From the NCBI GenBank assembly GCA_014191855.1, contig BJHF01000023.1:1-64000 (forward strand): a stretch of 64,000 bases of DNA, given 5' to 3'. The notes under the pieces are model-generated. The model was not told the DNA's origin. It ran no database searches and worked only from the letters and a program-made list of their open reading frames with translations. Below are positions 26,264 through 35,184 of the stretch, in pieces; position 1 is the stretch's first letter, and every line of letters begins with the position of its first letter. The position numbers and the translations under genes were made by a program. Origin of the DNA: Deltaproteobacteria bacterium (GTDB lineage: Bacteria > Myxococcota_A > UBA796 > SXON01).

Positions 26264-29200
26264 TTGGCGACGCGGCAGGCCAGGCAGGAGGCGAGGCCCC
26301 TCGCTCCGCGTCGCGATCCCACCGCGCGGGCCTCGCTTCCGATAGGGTACGGCATCCAACTCAGGACTGCCGCCACCCTGCCTCCGCTGCTCGACGCGCT
26401 CGCGACGCGCCTGGCGGCGCCGTTGTCTTCACCGTTCGACGTCGAGCACGTCGTCGTTCCCGGCGGGCCGATGCGGGATTGGCTGGCCGCGGAGCTGGCG
26501 GATCGGCTCGGCGTGTGGTGCAACCACGCCGTGTACCCGCCCGCGATGCTGGCCGACCGGCTGGGCGTCCCGCTCCCGGAGCCCCCCTCGGCCTGGGCGG
26601 TGCGCGACGCGCTCGCCGGACGACTCGGTACACCCGGCTTCGAGGCCCCCACCCGCTACCTCGAGGGGGATGCCACCGGCATCCGCGCAATCCAGCTCGC
26701 CACCCGGATCGCCTCCCTGTTCGCCAACTACGCCCGGTTTCGCCCTGAGATGCTCGCGCGCTGGGCCGACGGCTCACACAGCACGAACGACGGGAACGAA
26801 GCCTGGCAGGCCCAACTGTGGCGCGACCTTTTCCAGGGTGCGCTCCACCCGCTGGCCGCGATCAACGCCCACTTCGCGGACCACATCCCCACCCTTCCCA
26901 GGCGCCTGAGCGTCTTCGCAGTTGATCACCTCGCGCCGCTGGAGCTGCACGTGCTGCGCCGGCTCGCCCAACACATCCAAGTCGGCGTATTTGCAATCGC
27001 CACCTCCCCCCTCGCCCAGGCCCTCGCCGCAGACGCTCCCCCCAAGGTGCTGCCTTGCACGCTCCCAACCCCGCGGCTCCTCGTACACGCGACGCACGGG
27101 AAAATGCGTGAGGTGGAGGTGCTCCGCGACGCGCTGCTCACGCTGTTCGCGGGCGACGCGAGCCTGCAACCTGAGGATGTGTTGGTGCTCGCGCCGGACA
27201 TCAACGACTACGCCGCGCTCCTGGACGGGGTGTTTGGCACCCAAGCCGACCTCTCCCGGGCACCGGGGGCCCAGGCCAGGTTTCCCTTGTGTTTCGCGGA
27301 CCGCTCCCCCTTTGTGGACGCGCCGGGACTCGCCGCCATGCGCGCGCTGCTCGCGCTCCCTCACTCGCGACGCCCCTTGTCTCTGGTCAGCGAGCTCTGG
27401 TCCATCGCGCCGGTTCACGCCCGCTTCGGGCTCTCGGAGGAGGATGCTGCGACGGCGCGAGGCTGGCTCGACGAGGCGGCGGTGCGTTGGGCGGAGGACG
27501 CCCCCTTTCGGGAGCGCTTCGCCAACCCCGCGCTGCCCCAACACACCTGGCGCTGGGGGCTCGACCGGCTGCTGCTGGGCTACGCCGTCGAAAGCGACAA
27601 CGCGCGTCTCTTCGACGATCTGCTGCCCATTGATGGCCTCGAAGGCAACAATGCCGCGCCGCTCGGCGGGCTCTGCGCCTTTTGTGACATCCTGTTACAG
27701 CACCTCGCCGTCCTGGAGGGGAACCACACGCCCAGCCAGTGGGCGACGGTGCTGTTGGCATCGTACGATGCGCTCGTATCCACGCGCGGGCCGTGGGCCG
27801 GCTCGCGGCTGACGTTGGTGCACGCGCTCGAGGCGCTCAGCGGCGAGCAGTCGGTCGCGATAGGCGCGGTGTCGGACTGGATCGTCGGCCAGCTTGAGCA
27901 GGTTGAACGGCGGGAAGGATTCTATTCCGGCGGCGTGAACTGCGCGTCGCTCCGCACCGGGCGCGTCATCCCGGCGCGGGTGGTGGCGCTCCTGGGGGTG
28001 GACGACGATCGTTTCCCGCGAGACCCGACGCCGCTCGCTTTCGATCTCATCGCCCAGGACCCCCAGCCGGGCGATCTCCCTGCGCGCATGGAGGATCGCC
28101 TCACGTTCGTGAACGCCTCTCGCGCCGCAATTGACCACCTTCATCTATCGTATATCGGCCACGGTAGCCGCGACAACAAAGCCCGGCCCCCCTCCGTCGT
28201 CGTCGCTGAGCTGCTCGACGCGCTCCCGGTCGCCATCCGGGCCGAGGCCGCCGTTTCCCACCCGATGCAGCCGTTCAGCCGGCTCGCCTTCGTTGATCCT
28301 CGCGTTCCCAACTACTCCAACGCGCATCACCTCGGCGCGCTCGCCCTCCTGTCGCCCCAACGCGAGCCCCCGGCGTTCTTCCCCACGCCTCTGAGCCCGG
28401 ACCCTGCGACGGCCACCGTCGATCTCGCAGTGCTCGTGCGCTTCTTCCAGAACCCCTCCGCCGCGGTGCTCAGCGGTCGCCTGGACCTGCGCTTCGCCGA
28501 GGCGGAGGCGGGTACCGGCGATCGAGAGCCGTTCAACCTAAACTTCCTCGAACAGTGGCAGATCGGGGACGCGTTGGTGAAGGCGGGGCTCGCGGGGATC
28601 GATCCCGAGTCGCTGTGGCCCGCGATGCGGGAATCGGGCTTGTTGCCGATGGGCACGCCGGGTCGGGCCCATTTTGATGCGCTCGCGGCGGCGGCAATGG
28701 GCGTGGTCGAGGCGGCGCAGGATTGCGACGCGGGTGAGGCCCAACCCAACGTCGACCTGAACGTCGAGCTCCCCGGCGCGCGTCTCACCGGCCGCCTGGA
28801 CGGCCGCCGTACCGGTGGCGGCCTCTATGTCAGTTACTCGAAGCTGGACGCCAAACGTCTTTTGCCGGCCTGGATTCGCCACCTCGCGGCGAACGCCGCC
28901 GGGCTCCAACCCGCCGTCACCTGGGCCGTTGGGCGCGCGAAGGGGGGCGGGGAGAGCCACAGTTGGGCAGATGTGCCCGAAGCCGGCCGCTGGCTCCGCC
29001 AATTATTGGCGCTCTACGCCGAGGGGATGACCCGCCCCCTCCCCTTCACGCCCAAGGCTTCGTACGCCTATGCGGTTTCCTACATGACGTCTCAGGCAAC
29101 CGGCACTCCAGAAGCCGACGCTCGGGCGCTCGCCAGCATCGAAGCCCTGAAAGCGTGGGTGTCGATGCGGTTGCCCGGTCAGGACCCCATCCCGGGAGAA

Positions 29201-29329
29201 GGCGAAGATCCCGCCGTGGCCCGTGTGTTCGACCGCTCCGTCTTGTGGTCCGAGGAATTCGGCCGCGTCGCGCTCCGCGTCTACGCCCCGATGCGCGGCC
29301 ACTACGGGCTGCCGGAGTCATTGTCGTGA
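26264..29329 (+). CDS. recC: RecBCD exonuclease V, RecC subunit
   Basis: A protein of about 1021 residues. The N-terminal pattern (LPPLLDALATRLAAPLSSPF, then VEHVVVPGGPMRDWLAAELADRLG) and the segment RVVALLGVDDDRFPRD, with MEDRLTFVNASRAAIDHLHLSYIG, are characteristic of RecC. RecC recognises Chi and splits the duplex within RecBCD. No ATG suits the domain start; the TTG at 26264, 4 nt after the previous stop, is the only plausible start and adds about 35 extra residues, so the exact N-terminus is uncertain. The stop overlaps the recB GTG. Confidence 0.93.
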   Translation: MATRQARQEARPLAPRRDPTARASLPIGYGIQLRTAATLPPLLDALATRLAAPLSSPFDVEHVVVPGGPMRDWLAAELADRLGVWCNHAVYPPAMLADRLGVPLPEPPSAWAVRDALAGRLGTPGFEAPTRYLEGDATGIRAIQLATRIASLFANYARFRPEMLARWADGSHSTNDGNEAWQAQLWRDLFQGALHPLAAINAHFADHIPTLPRRLSVFAVDHLAPLELHVLRRLAQHIQVGVFAIATSPLAQALAADAPPKVLPCTLPTPRLLVHATHGKMREVEVLRDALLTLFAGDASLQPEDVLVLAPDINDYAALLDGVFGTQADLSRAPGAQARFPLCFADRSPFVDAPGLAAMRALLALPHSRRPLSLVSELWSIAPVHARFGLSEEDAATARGWLDEAAVRWAEDAPFRERFANPALPQHTWRWGLDRLLLGYAVESDNARLFDDLLPIDGLEGNNAAPLGGLCAFCDILLQHLAVLEGNHTPSQWATVLLASYDALVSTRGPWAGSRLTLVHALEALSGEQSVAIGAVSDWIVGQLEQVERREGFYSGGVNCASLRTGRVIPARVVALLGVDDDRFPRDPTPLAFDLIAQDPQPGDLPARMEDRLTFVNASRAAIDHLHLSYIGHGSRDNKARPPSVVVAELLDALPVAIRAEAAVSHPMQPFSRLAFVDPRVPNYSNAHHLGALALLSPQREPPAFFPTPLSPDPATATVDLAVLVRFFQNPSAAVLSGRLDLRFAEAEAGTGDREPFNLNFLEQWQIGDALVKAGLAGIDPESLWPAMRESGLLPMGTPGRAHFDALAAAAMGVVEAAQDCDAGEAQPNVDLNVELPGARLTGRLDGRRTGGGLYVSYSKLDAKRLLPAWIRHLAANAAGLQPAVTWAVGRAKGGGESHSWADVPEAGRWLRQLLALYAEGMTRPLPFTPKASYAYAVSYMTSQATGTPEADARALASIEALKAWVSMRLPGQDPIPGEGEDPAVARVFDRSVLWSEEFGRVALRVYAPMRGHYGLPESLS

Positions 29330-32300
29330 CCCCATCCCCGACGTTCAACGCTGCCACCCACTCGCTGCGCGGCACGCACCTCGTGGAGGCCAGCGCCGGT
29401 ACCGGCAAGACCTTCAACATCACGACGTTGGTCGTGCGCCTGCTGGTCGAATCCAACCTCACCATCGACCAGATCCTCGTCGTCAGCTTCGCCAAGGCCT
29501 CGACAGCGGACCTTCGCAGTCGGGTGCGCAGCCGACTCGTGGAGGCCATCGATGCGTTTCAAGCCGGCCAATCTCCAGATGTGGTGCTCGACGTCCTCGC
29601 GCGCAAGGCGCCCCCCGCGGTCGGCTTGGAGCGGCTCCGCGCCGGCCTCCGCGACTTCGACCGGGCCGCGATCTACACCATCCACTCCTTCTGCCAGCGC
29701 GCCCTGGTGGAGTTCGCGTTTGAGTCGGGCGAGCCCTTCGCGTCCGAGTTTGTGGAGGGCGCGGAAGAGCTCTACCTTGAGCTGTGCCAGGACCACTGGG
29801 CCCGGACGGCCTACGCCGCAGATCCAGCGTGGCTCGAAGGCGTCGCTGGCGTCATGTCCACCCCCAAAAGCCTGTTTGACATCGCACGGTACGCATCCGA
29901 GCGGCCCGACCTGCGTGTGCTCCCCAGCTCATCGACCCAGCCCACTCCGGCGCAACTGGCGGCGCTCCGGGTGCGGTTCGAGTCCTGCGCGGCGCTGTGG
30001 CGCTCCGGGGAGGCGACGATCCGCTCCGACCTCGACTACGGGAACGGTCGTCTCAAAGCTGACTATCAGGCCCCCAAGATCGAAGGCCCGCTCGCCGTCC
30101 TCGGGTCGCTGCTCACCGGGGCAACACCCAGCGGGCCGCGCGTGCCGGGCTCGTCCGGGATGTTCACGCTCGCCGCGCTGATGGCGAACGTGAAGGGCAA
30201 GGGACCCGTGAACTTCCACGCGTTCTTCGGCGCGTGGCAAGCATATCTTGAGCTTGCGATTCCGCTGCGGAACGGCGAGCTCATCGAGCTTCAACAGCAG
30301 CTTCACCGAACGGCGCGTACCACCCTGGATGCCCACAAGAACCTCCACAACATCCGCGCCTACTCCGATCTCCTCGTGCGCCTCGCCGACGCGACGCGCG
30401 GTGCGAATGGGCGTGTGCTGGCGGATGCGCTCTTTCGTCGTTACCCGGCCGCGCTAATTGACGAATTCCAGGACACGGACCCCGTGCAGTTTTCGGTGTT
30501 CGAGGCCATGTACCAGGGTGGTCGCGGCGCGCTCTTCCTGATCGGCGATCCCAAACAAGCGATCTATGCGTTCCGTGGGGGTGACATCTACGCCTACCTG
30601 CGAGCGGCCGGGCGCTCCCCGCCGAGCACGCTTGACGTCAACTTTCGCTCCGACCGCGCGCTCGTGGAGGCTCTCGGCTCGCTGTACCCGCGCTCCTCCC
30701 TCCCCTTCGTGGACCCCCGCATCCCCTTCCACGCGGTCACGGCCGCCAAGGGCACGCGGCTGCGCGGCCCGTCCGGGGAGCCCGCCCCACTCCAGCTCCG
30801 CATGCTACGCAAGGAGGGCAAGGGGAAGAACGGCATCACCAACACCTGGGCCGACCGAGCACTGGCCGATCTGGTGGCGGCCGATATGGTCCGTTTTCTT
30901 CGCTCCGACGCCCTGATGCTGCGCGGCACCAAGGCCGACGGCGCGCTCGACTGGTCGCCGCCGCGCGCCTCCGACTGTGCCGTGCTGGTCCGCAAGAACC
31001 TCGACGCCGAGCGAATCCACCGGGCCCTCCGCGCGCTCGGCATCCCCAGCGTCGTTACCTCCGACACCTCGGTGTTCCAGTCCGCGGCGGCCGCCGAGCT
31101 CCACGCGTTGCTCGATGCGATCGTACACGCCAGCTCCGATCGGCGCATCCGGGCGGCCGTCGTGAGCCCGCTCGTGGGTCTGTCGGCGAACCAGCTCGCG
31201 GAGGCCGTGGTGCACGACGCGCGCTGGGCAGAGTGGGCGCTCACCTTTCGGGATCTGCACGAACGCTGGGCAGATCATGGCTTCGCAGCCGTGTTTCGGC
31301 GACTGATGGGGGAGCCGCTCAGCGAGCTCCACGGGGCGGCGGAGCCGCGTCTGCTCGCGGAGCCTGGAGGCGAGCGGAGGGTGACCAACCTGCTCCACCT
31401 GGGCGAGCTGCTGCAGCGTCGCGAAACGTCCCACACCCTCACGCCGGCGGCCCTCCTCTCCTGGTTCAGCCAACGCATCGCCAACGCGGGGGATGCATCC
31501 GATGACGAAGAGGTGCGGCTGGAGAGCGACGCCGATGCCGCGACCATCATGACCGTGTACAAGGCCAAGGGGCTCCAGTTTCCCGTGGTGTGGGTGCCCT
31601 ACGGTCACGTGAACTTCGGCGCGGGTGATACACGGCCGATGTATCACGGAGACCCGCCGGACGAGGCCGCCACGGTGAGCTTTGACCCCGGAGAGTGGGG
31701 GACAAACGCCGTTGTTGCTGAGGTCGAGGCGAAGGCCCAGGAGCGACGCATCCTGTATGTGTCACTCACGCGCGCGGCCCATCGGCTTACGGTCTTTACA
31801 GGCGAATGGCATCGGGGCGGGGACAGCGCGCTGGATGCCCTGCTGCACCCATCTGGCACGCTCGACGAAGACCGCCGCATGGGAGAGCTGGAAGCGCTGG
31901 CGGGCGCGTCGGGGGGAAGAATCGGGGCGAGCTGGTTCGATGAGGCCGTGGAGACGCCGATCCACCTGCCGTCGCCGGACCCCAAGGGCGTCACTGTGGG
32001 CACGTTCGCCGGCCGCGTCCGCACGAGCTGGCGGCGCTCCAGTTATTCCGGGCTCACGCGCGCCAAAGGAGTCGCGGAGGAGGCGCCCGAGGATCATGAC
32101 GAAGCGGTGGACGACGAGGCAGCGGAAGGTCCGCGCGGGGCGCTCGCCCCCGAAGCGCCGGGGACGGCCAGCGCCGACGTCTCGCTGCCGATGGACGCCC
32201 TTCCGTGCGGCTTCGCCGACTTTCCACGCGGGAAGCGCCCCGGCACCACCCTCCACGCGCTCTACGAACACGCGGACTTCCTCGACCTGGGCCCGGCGCT

Positions 32301-32970
32301 CGACGCGATGGTGGCGGAGCGGCTCGCGGCCGAGCGCGTGGACGCGAAGCACGTCGTCCCCGCGACGGCGGGCATTCGAGCCTCCCTCGCCACCGACCTC
32401 GGCGGGAGCCTAACGGGCTTCGCGCTGCACCAGCTTTCCCGGGAGCACCGACTCGATGAGCTGGCATTCACCTTCCCCGTGTCGTCGCGGGGGCCCACGG
32501 CCCCGAGCCTCCGCCAACGCGACCTCGTCAAGTTCTTTGTGACACACGGCGAAGTCAAGTTGGCCGAGCGCGTGGCCGCGTTGACTTTCGGCCGACTACG
32601 GGGGCACCTCCACGGCAAGATCGACCTCGTGTTCGAGCACGGGGGAAAGTTCTATGTTGCGGACTACAAGTCCAACCATCTGGGGCCGACGCTGGGAGAC
32701 TACACGCCGACGCAGATGGCCCGGGCGATGGCGGAGCACAGCTACGACCTGCAATACCTGGTGTATTCGGTGGCGGTGCACCGGTTCCTGACGCTGCGCC
32801 TGCCTGGGTACCAATTTGCCACACACTTCGGCGGCGTTCGCTACCTGTTCATCCGCGGAATGACCCCCGCGACCGGCGCCGCACGCGGAGTATTCGCCGC
32901 CAACCCCGCCGAAGCGCTCGTCGTCGGGCTCTCCGAGCTCTTGCGGTCGCCTCCGGGGAGCGCGTCGTGA
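29326..32970 (+). CDS. recB: RecBCD exonuclease V, RecB helicase-nuclease subunit
   Basis: A 1214-residue UvrD-like 3'-5' helicase with C-terminal nuclease. Walker A is EASAGTGKTF (21-30), Walker B is LIDEFQDTDPVQF, followed by GDPKQAIYAFRGGDIYAYL, and motif VI-like DDEEVRLESDADAATIMTVYKAKGLQFPV is present. The nuclease domain is intact: GKIDLVF and FYVADYKSNHLG give the Asp and DYK metal ligands. GTG 29326 overlaps the recC stop. The frame is open upstream, but only inside recC. Confidence 0.95.
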   Translation: MTPSPTFNAATHSLRGTHLVEASAGTGKTFNITTLVVRLLVESNLTIDQILVVSFAKASTADLRSRVRSRLVEAIDAFQAGQSPDVVLDVLARKAPPAVGLERLRAGLRDFDRAAIYTIHSFCQRALVEFAFESGEPFASEFVEGAEELYLELCQDHWARTAYAADPAWLEGVAGVMSTPKSLFDIARYASERPDLRVLPSSSTQPTPAQLAALRVRFESCAALWRSGEATIRSDLDYGNGRLKADYQAPKIEGPLAVLGSLLTGATPSGPRVPGSSGMFTLAALMANVKGKGPVNFHAFFGAWQAYLELAIPLRNGELIELQQQLHRTARTTLDAHKNLHNIRAYSDLLVRLADATRGANGRVLADALFRRYPAALIDEFQDTDPVQFSVFEAMYQGGRGALFLIGDPKQAIYAFRGGDIYAYLRAAGRSPPSTLDVNFRSDRALVEALGSLYPRSSLPFVDPRIPFHAVTAAKGTRLRGPSGEPAPLQLRMLRKEGKGKNGITNTWADRALADLVAADMVRFLRSDALMLRGTKADGALDWSPPRASDCAVLVRKNLDAERIHRALRALGIPSVVTSDTSVFQSAAAAELHALLDAIVHASSDRRIRAAVVSPLVGLSANQLAEAVVHDARWAEWALTFRDLHERWADHGFAAVFRRLMGEPLSELHGAAEPRLLAEPGGERRVTNLLHLGELLQRRETSHTLTPAALLSWFSQRIANAGDASDDEEVRLESDADAATIMTVYKAKGLQFPVVWVPYGHVNFGAGDTRPMYHGDPPDEAATVSFDPGEWGTNAVVAEVEAKAQERRILYVSLTRAAHRLTVFTGEWHRGGDSALDALLHPSGTLDEDRRMGELEALAGASGGRIGASWFDEAVETPIHLPSPDPKGVTVGTFAGRVRTSWRRSSYSGLTRAKGVAEEAPEDHDEAVDDEAAEGPRGALAPEAPGTASADVSLPMDALPCGFADFPRGKRPGTTLHALYEHADFLDLGPALDAMVAERLAAERVDAKHVVPATAGIRASLATDLGGSLTGFALHQLSREHRLDELAFTFPVSSRGPTAPSLRQRDLVKFFVTHGEVKLAERVAALTFGRLRGHLHGKIDLVFEHGGKFYVADYKSNHLGPTLGDYTPTQMARAMAEHSYDLQYLVYSVAVHRFLTLRLPGYQFATHFGGVRYLFIRGMTPATGAARGVFAANPAEALVVGLSELLRSPPGSAS

Positions 32971-34886
32971 GCCTCACAATCGAAGCCCTGTTGGAGGCCG
33001 GCCGGATCAGCTCGTTAGACGTGGCGTTCGCCGACTTCGTGTCCCGGCACGGCGGAACCCGCGCCGATCCCCTGGTGGCGCTGGCGGCCGCCGCGGTGAG
33101 CAATCACACAGCGATGGGGCATGTATGCCTGCCACTGGCGACGATTGCCGGAACGGCGGTCTTGGATGAAGCTGGAGAAGACGACGGGGCAGACGCGACC
33201 GAGGAAACCAGCGCCCTCGCTGGCGTGTGTTGGCCCCCAGGGGAGGTGTGGCTGGCGGCCCTGCGCGACAGTCGTTGCGTCAGCGACGGCAACACGCTGA
33301 CCCCGCTGGTGCTCGACACGACCGGGCGCCTCTATCTCCATCGTTATTGGGAGCACGAGCAGCGTGTGACCGGCTGGCTGAACGACCGAGTTTCGGAGCC
33401 GCCAACGCCGCTGGACGAGCCCTGGTTCGCGAGCGCCATCGGGCGGCTGTTTCCTCCAGAGGCCGGTTCCAACGGGGCGAACGCGAGCACCCCCGACCCG
33501 GACTGGCGCAAGCTCGCGGCGTTGCTCGTGCTCACGCGGCGCTTCACGGTCATCTCCGGAGGGCCCGGCACCGGAAAAACCACCGCCGTCATCCGGCTGC
33601 TCGCGCTGATGCTGGAGCAGGCCGAAATCACCAAGCGTCGCCTTCGGATCGCGCTGGTGGCCCCGACCGGAAAGGCGGCGGCGCGTCTACAAGAAGCGGT
33701 TGATCGGCAGCGGCCCGGAGTGGACACCACCCCCGCCGCCCGAGCTGCGCTCCCCACCGAGGCCACCACCATCCACCGGCGGCTCGGCGCGTATGGGACG
33801 GGCTTCAAATACGGGGCGGACAACCCCATCCCCTACGACGTGGTGGTGGTGGACGAGGCCTCCATGGTGGACCTGGTGCTGCTTTCGCGGCTCCTCGCGG
33901 CGCTCGAGCCCGGCGCGCGGCTCGTTCTCCTCGGCGACCACAACCAGCTCGCCAGCGTGCAGGCGGGCGCCGTGCTTGGCGATCTGTGTCGGAGCGCTGC
34001 GGCGCAAGGGTACTCGCCCACGCTGGCGGCCCAATTCGGACGGCTCACCGGCGCACCGCTCTCCGGCGAGGGTGTGGTGCTCGCCGAGAAAGCCGTCGCT
34101 CGCCCGGGGGGCACGGGGCTGGGCGGCACGGGCCTCGGCGACGCGGTCGTTCACCTCCGCACCAATTTCCGCTTCGACGCCCAGAGCGGGATCGGGGCGC
34201 TCGCCCGCGCCACTGTAGTCGGCGACGTCGCCGGAGTGATCCGGATCTTGAAAGGCGGAGGAGCGGGGTCGCTGCGCTGGTTGGTTCCCGGCAAGGAGTC
34301 TACGGAAGCGCTCGTGTGTCGTGAATCCCTCGGCGGGTATGCGAACTACCTCGGAGCGGCGGATATTTCGGCTGCATACCCCGAGTTCCTCACGTTCCGC
34401 GTGCTCTGCGCCCATCGCCGGGGCGAAGCCGGCGTGGAGACGCTCAATCCCGCCATCGAGGCGCGCCTCGCCGCGGCCGGGCTCATCAAGCCCCGCGCCG
34501 AGTGGTACAGAGGCCGCCCCGTGATGGTCACCCAAAACGACGCCGCGCTCCGCCTCTACAATGGGGACGTCGGCCTCGCCTGGCCCGACGCCGCCGGCGT
34601 GCTACTGGTGCACTTCCCCGACGGCAAGGGCGGGTTCCGCACCTTCCAACCGACGCGCCTCCCCGCCCACGAAACGGTGTACGCGATGACCGTCCACAAA
34701 AGCCAGGGCTCCGAATTCGGTCGGGTGGTGCTCGTGCTTCCCGAGGAGTCATCGCCCGTGTTGACGCGGGAGCTCGTATACACGGGGGTTACGCGCGCGG
34801 TGAGCGGGGTGACGGTGATCGGGGCGGAGAATGTTTTGCGAGCGGGGGTGGAGGCGAGGGTGGCAAGGGAGAGTGGGGTGGGGTGA
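32967..34886 (+). CDS. recD: RecBCD exonuclease V, RecD helicase subunit
   Basis: A 639-residue 5'-3' SF1 helicase. Walker A is SGGPGTGKTTA (197-207), Walker B is VVVDEASMVDL, and motif VI segments MTVHKSQGSEF and VYTGVTRA are present. GTG 32967 overlaps the recB stop by 4 nt. The order recC-recB-recD without ptrA resembles operons outside the enterobacteria. The three genes together suggest a working RecBCD for break repair and foreign-DNA degradation. Confidence 0.94.
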   Translation: MSLTIEALLEAGRISSLDVAFADFVSRHGGTRADPLVALAAAAVSNHTAMGHVCLPLATIAGTAVLDEAGEDDGADATEETSALAGVCWPPGEVWLAALRDSRCVSDGNTLTPLVLDTTGRLYLHRYWEHEQRVTGWLNDRVSEPPTPLDEPWFASAIGRLFPPEAGSNGANASTPDPDWRKLAALLVLTRRFTVISGGPGTGKTTAVIRLLALMLEQAEITKRRLRIALVAPTGKAAARLQEAVDRQRPGVDTTPAARAALPTEATTIHRRLGAYGTGFKYGADNPIPYDVVVVDEASMVDLVLLSRLLAALEPGARLVLLGDHNQLASVQAGAVLGDLCRSAAAQGYSPTLAAQFGRLTGAPLSGEGVVLAEKAVARPGGTGLGGTGLGDAVVHLRTNFRFDAQSGIGALARATVVGDVAGVIRILKGGGAGSLRWLVPGKESTEALVCRESLGGYANYLGAADISAAYPEFLTFRVLCAHRRGEAGVETLNPAIEARLAAAGLIKPRAEWYRGRPVMVTQNDAALRLYNGDVGLAWPDAAGVLLVHFPDGKGGFRTFQPTRLPAHETVYAMTVHKSQGSEFGRVVLVLPEESSPVLTRELVYTGVTRAVSGVTVIGAENVLRAGVEARVARESGVG

Positions 34887-34887
34887 G

Positions 34888-34996
34888 CATGTGTGGTGTG
34901 CGGGGGTAGCCCGGGCAGCTGGGCAACGACGAATACGTCCGCGACGAACGTGCGCCGGTGGTCGGCGAGCGCGGGCGCAGCGAGGAGGAGCGCCAT
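34888..34996 (-). pseudogene. Truncated 5' end of an exported-protein gene
   Basis: Starting at the ATG at 34996, the minus strand reads MALLLAAPALADHRRTFVAD and then VFVVAQLPG: a well-formed signal peptide with an ALA cleavage site and about 20 mature residues. After that the frame runs into sequence antisense to the 3' end of recD and loses any protein-like character. A longer start 15 codons upstream is possible. It looks like the remnant of a gene whose body was deleted at the recD end, or a chance signal-like sequence. Confidence 0.3.
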
Positions 34997-35039
34997 CGCG
35001 GGAGCGAAGCGTATGGGGGAAAGTTCTGCTGGGAAGGGC

Positions 35040-35088
35040 ACTCTCGTTGCCCATGGGGTGGCCGGTCACCCTCCAGGCAACGAGAGCG
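35040..35088. terminator. Long inverted repeat downstream of recD
   Basis: An 11-bp perfect stem (ctctcgttgcc at 35041-35051 and its complement at 35077-35087), extendable with mismatches to about 15 bp, with a 25-nt loop. It sits between the convergent recD and HEAT-repeat genes. No T-tract follows directly. Confidence 0.4.
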
Positions 35089-35105
35089 CCTCCCCCGTTC
35101 GCGCC

Positions 35106-35157
35106 GCGATCCGCGGCGACGCCCGCTCTGGCAAAGAGAGCGGGAATCGCGGATCGC
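35106..35157. terminator. Compound hairpin, probably the main bidirectional terminator
   Basis: An outer 10-bp perfect stem (gcgatccgcg at 35106-35115, complement at 35148-35157) encloses an inner 8-bp perfect stem (cccgctct at 35122-35129, complement at 35137-35144) with a 7-nt loop. On the plus strand aagtttt follows, which suits Rho-independent termination of recBCD. The structure ends 27 nt before the stop of the convergent HEAT-repeat gene, so it could stop both. Confidence 0.6.
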
Positions 35158-35184
35158 CCAAGTTTTCCCCCCAGCCGCCAGCCC

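Noticed and set aside
26300-26360. Alternative start for recC inside the conserved N-terminus.
   Set aside because: No ATG, GTG or TTG in frame there; the upstream TTG is kept with reservation.
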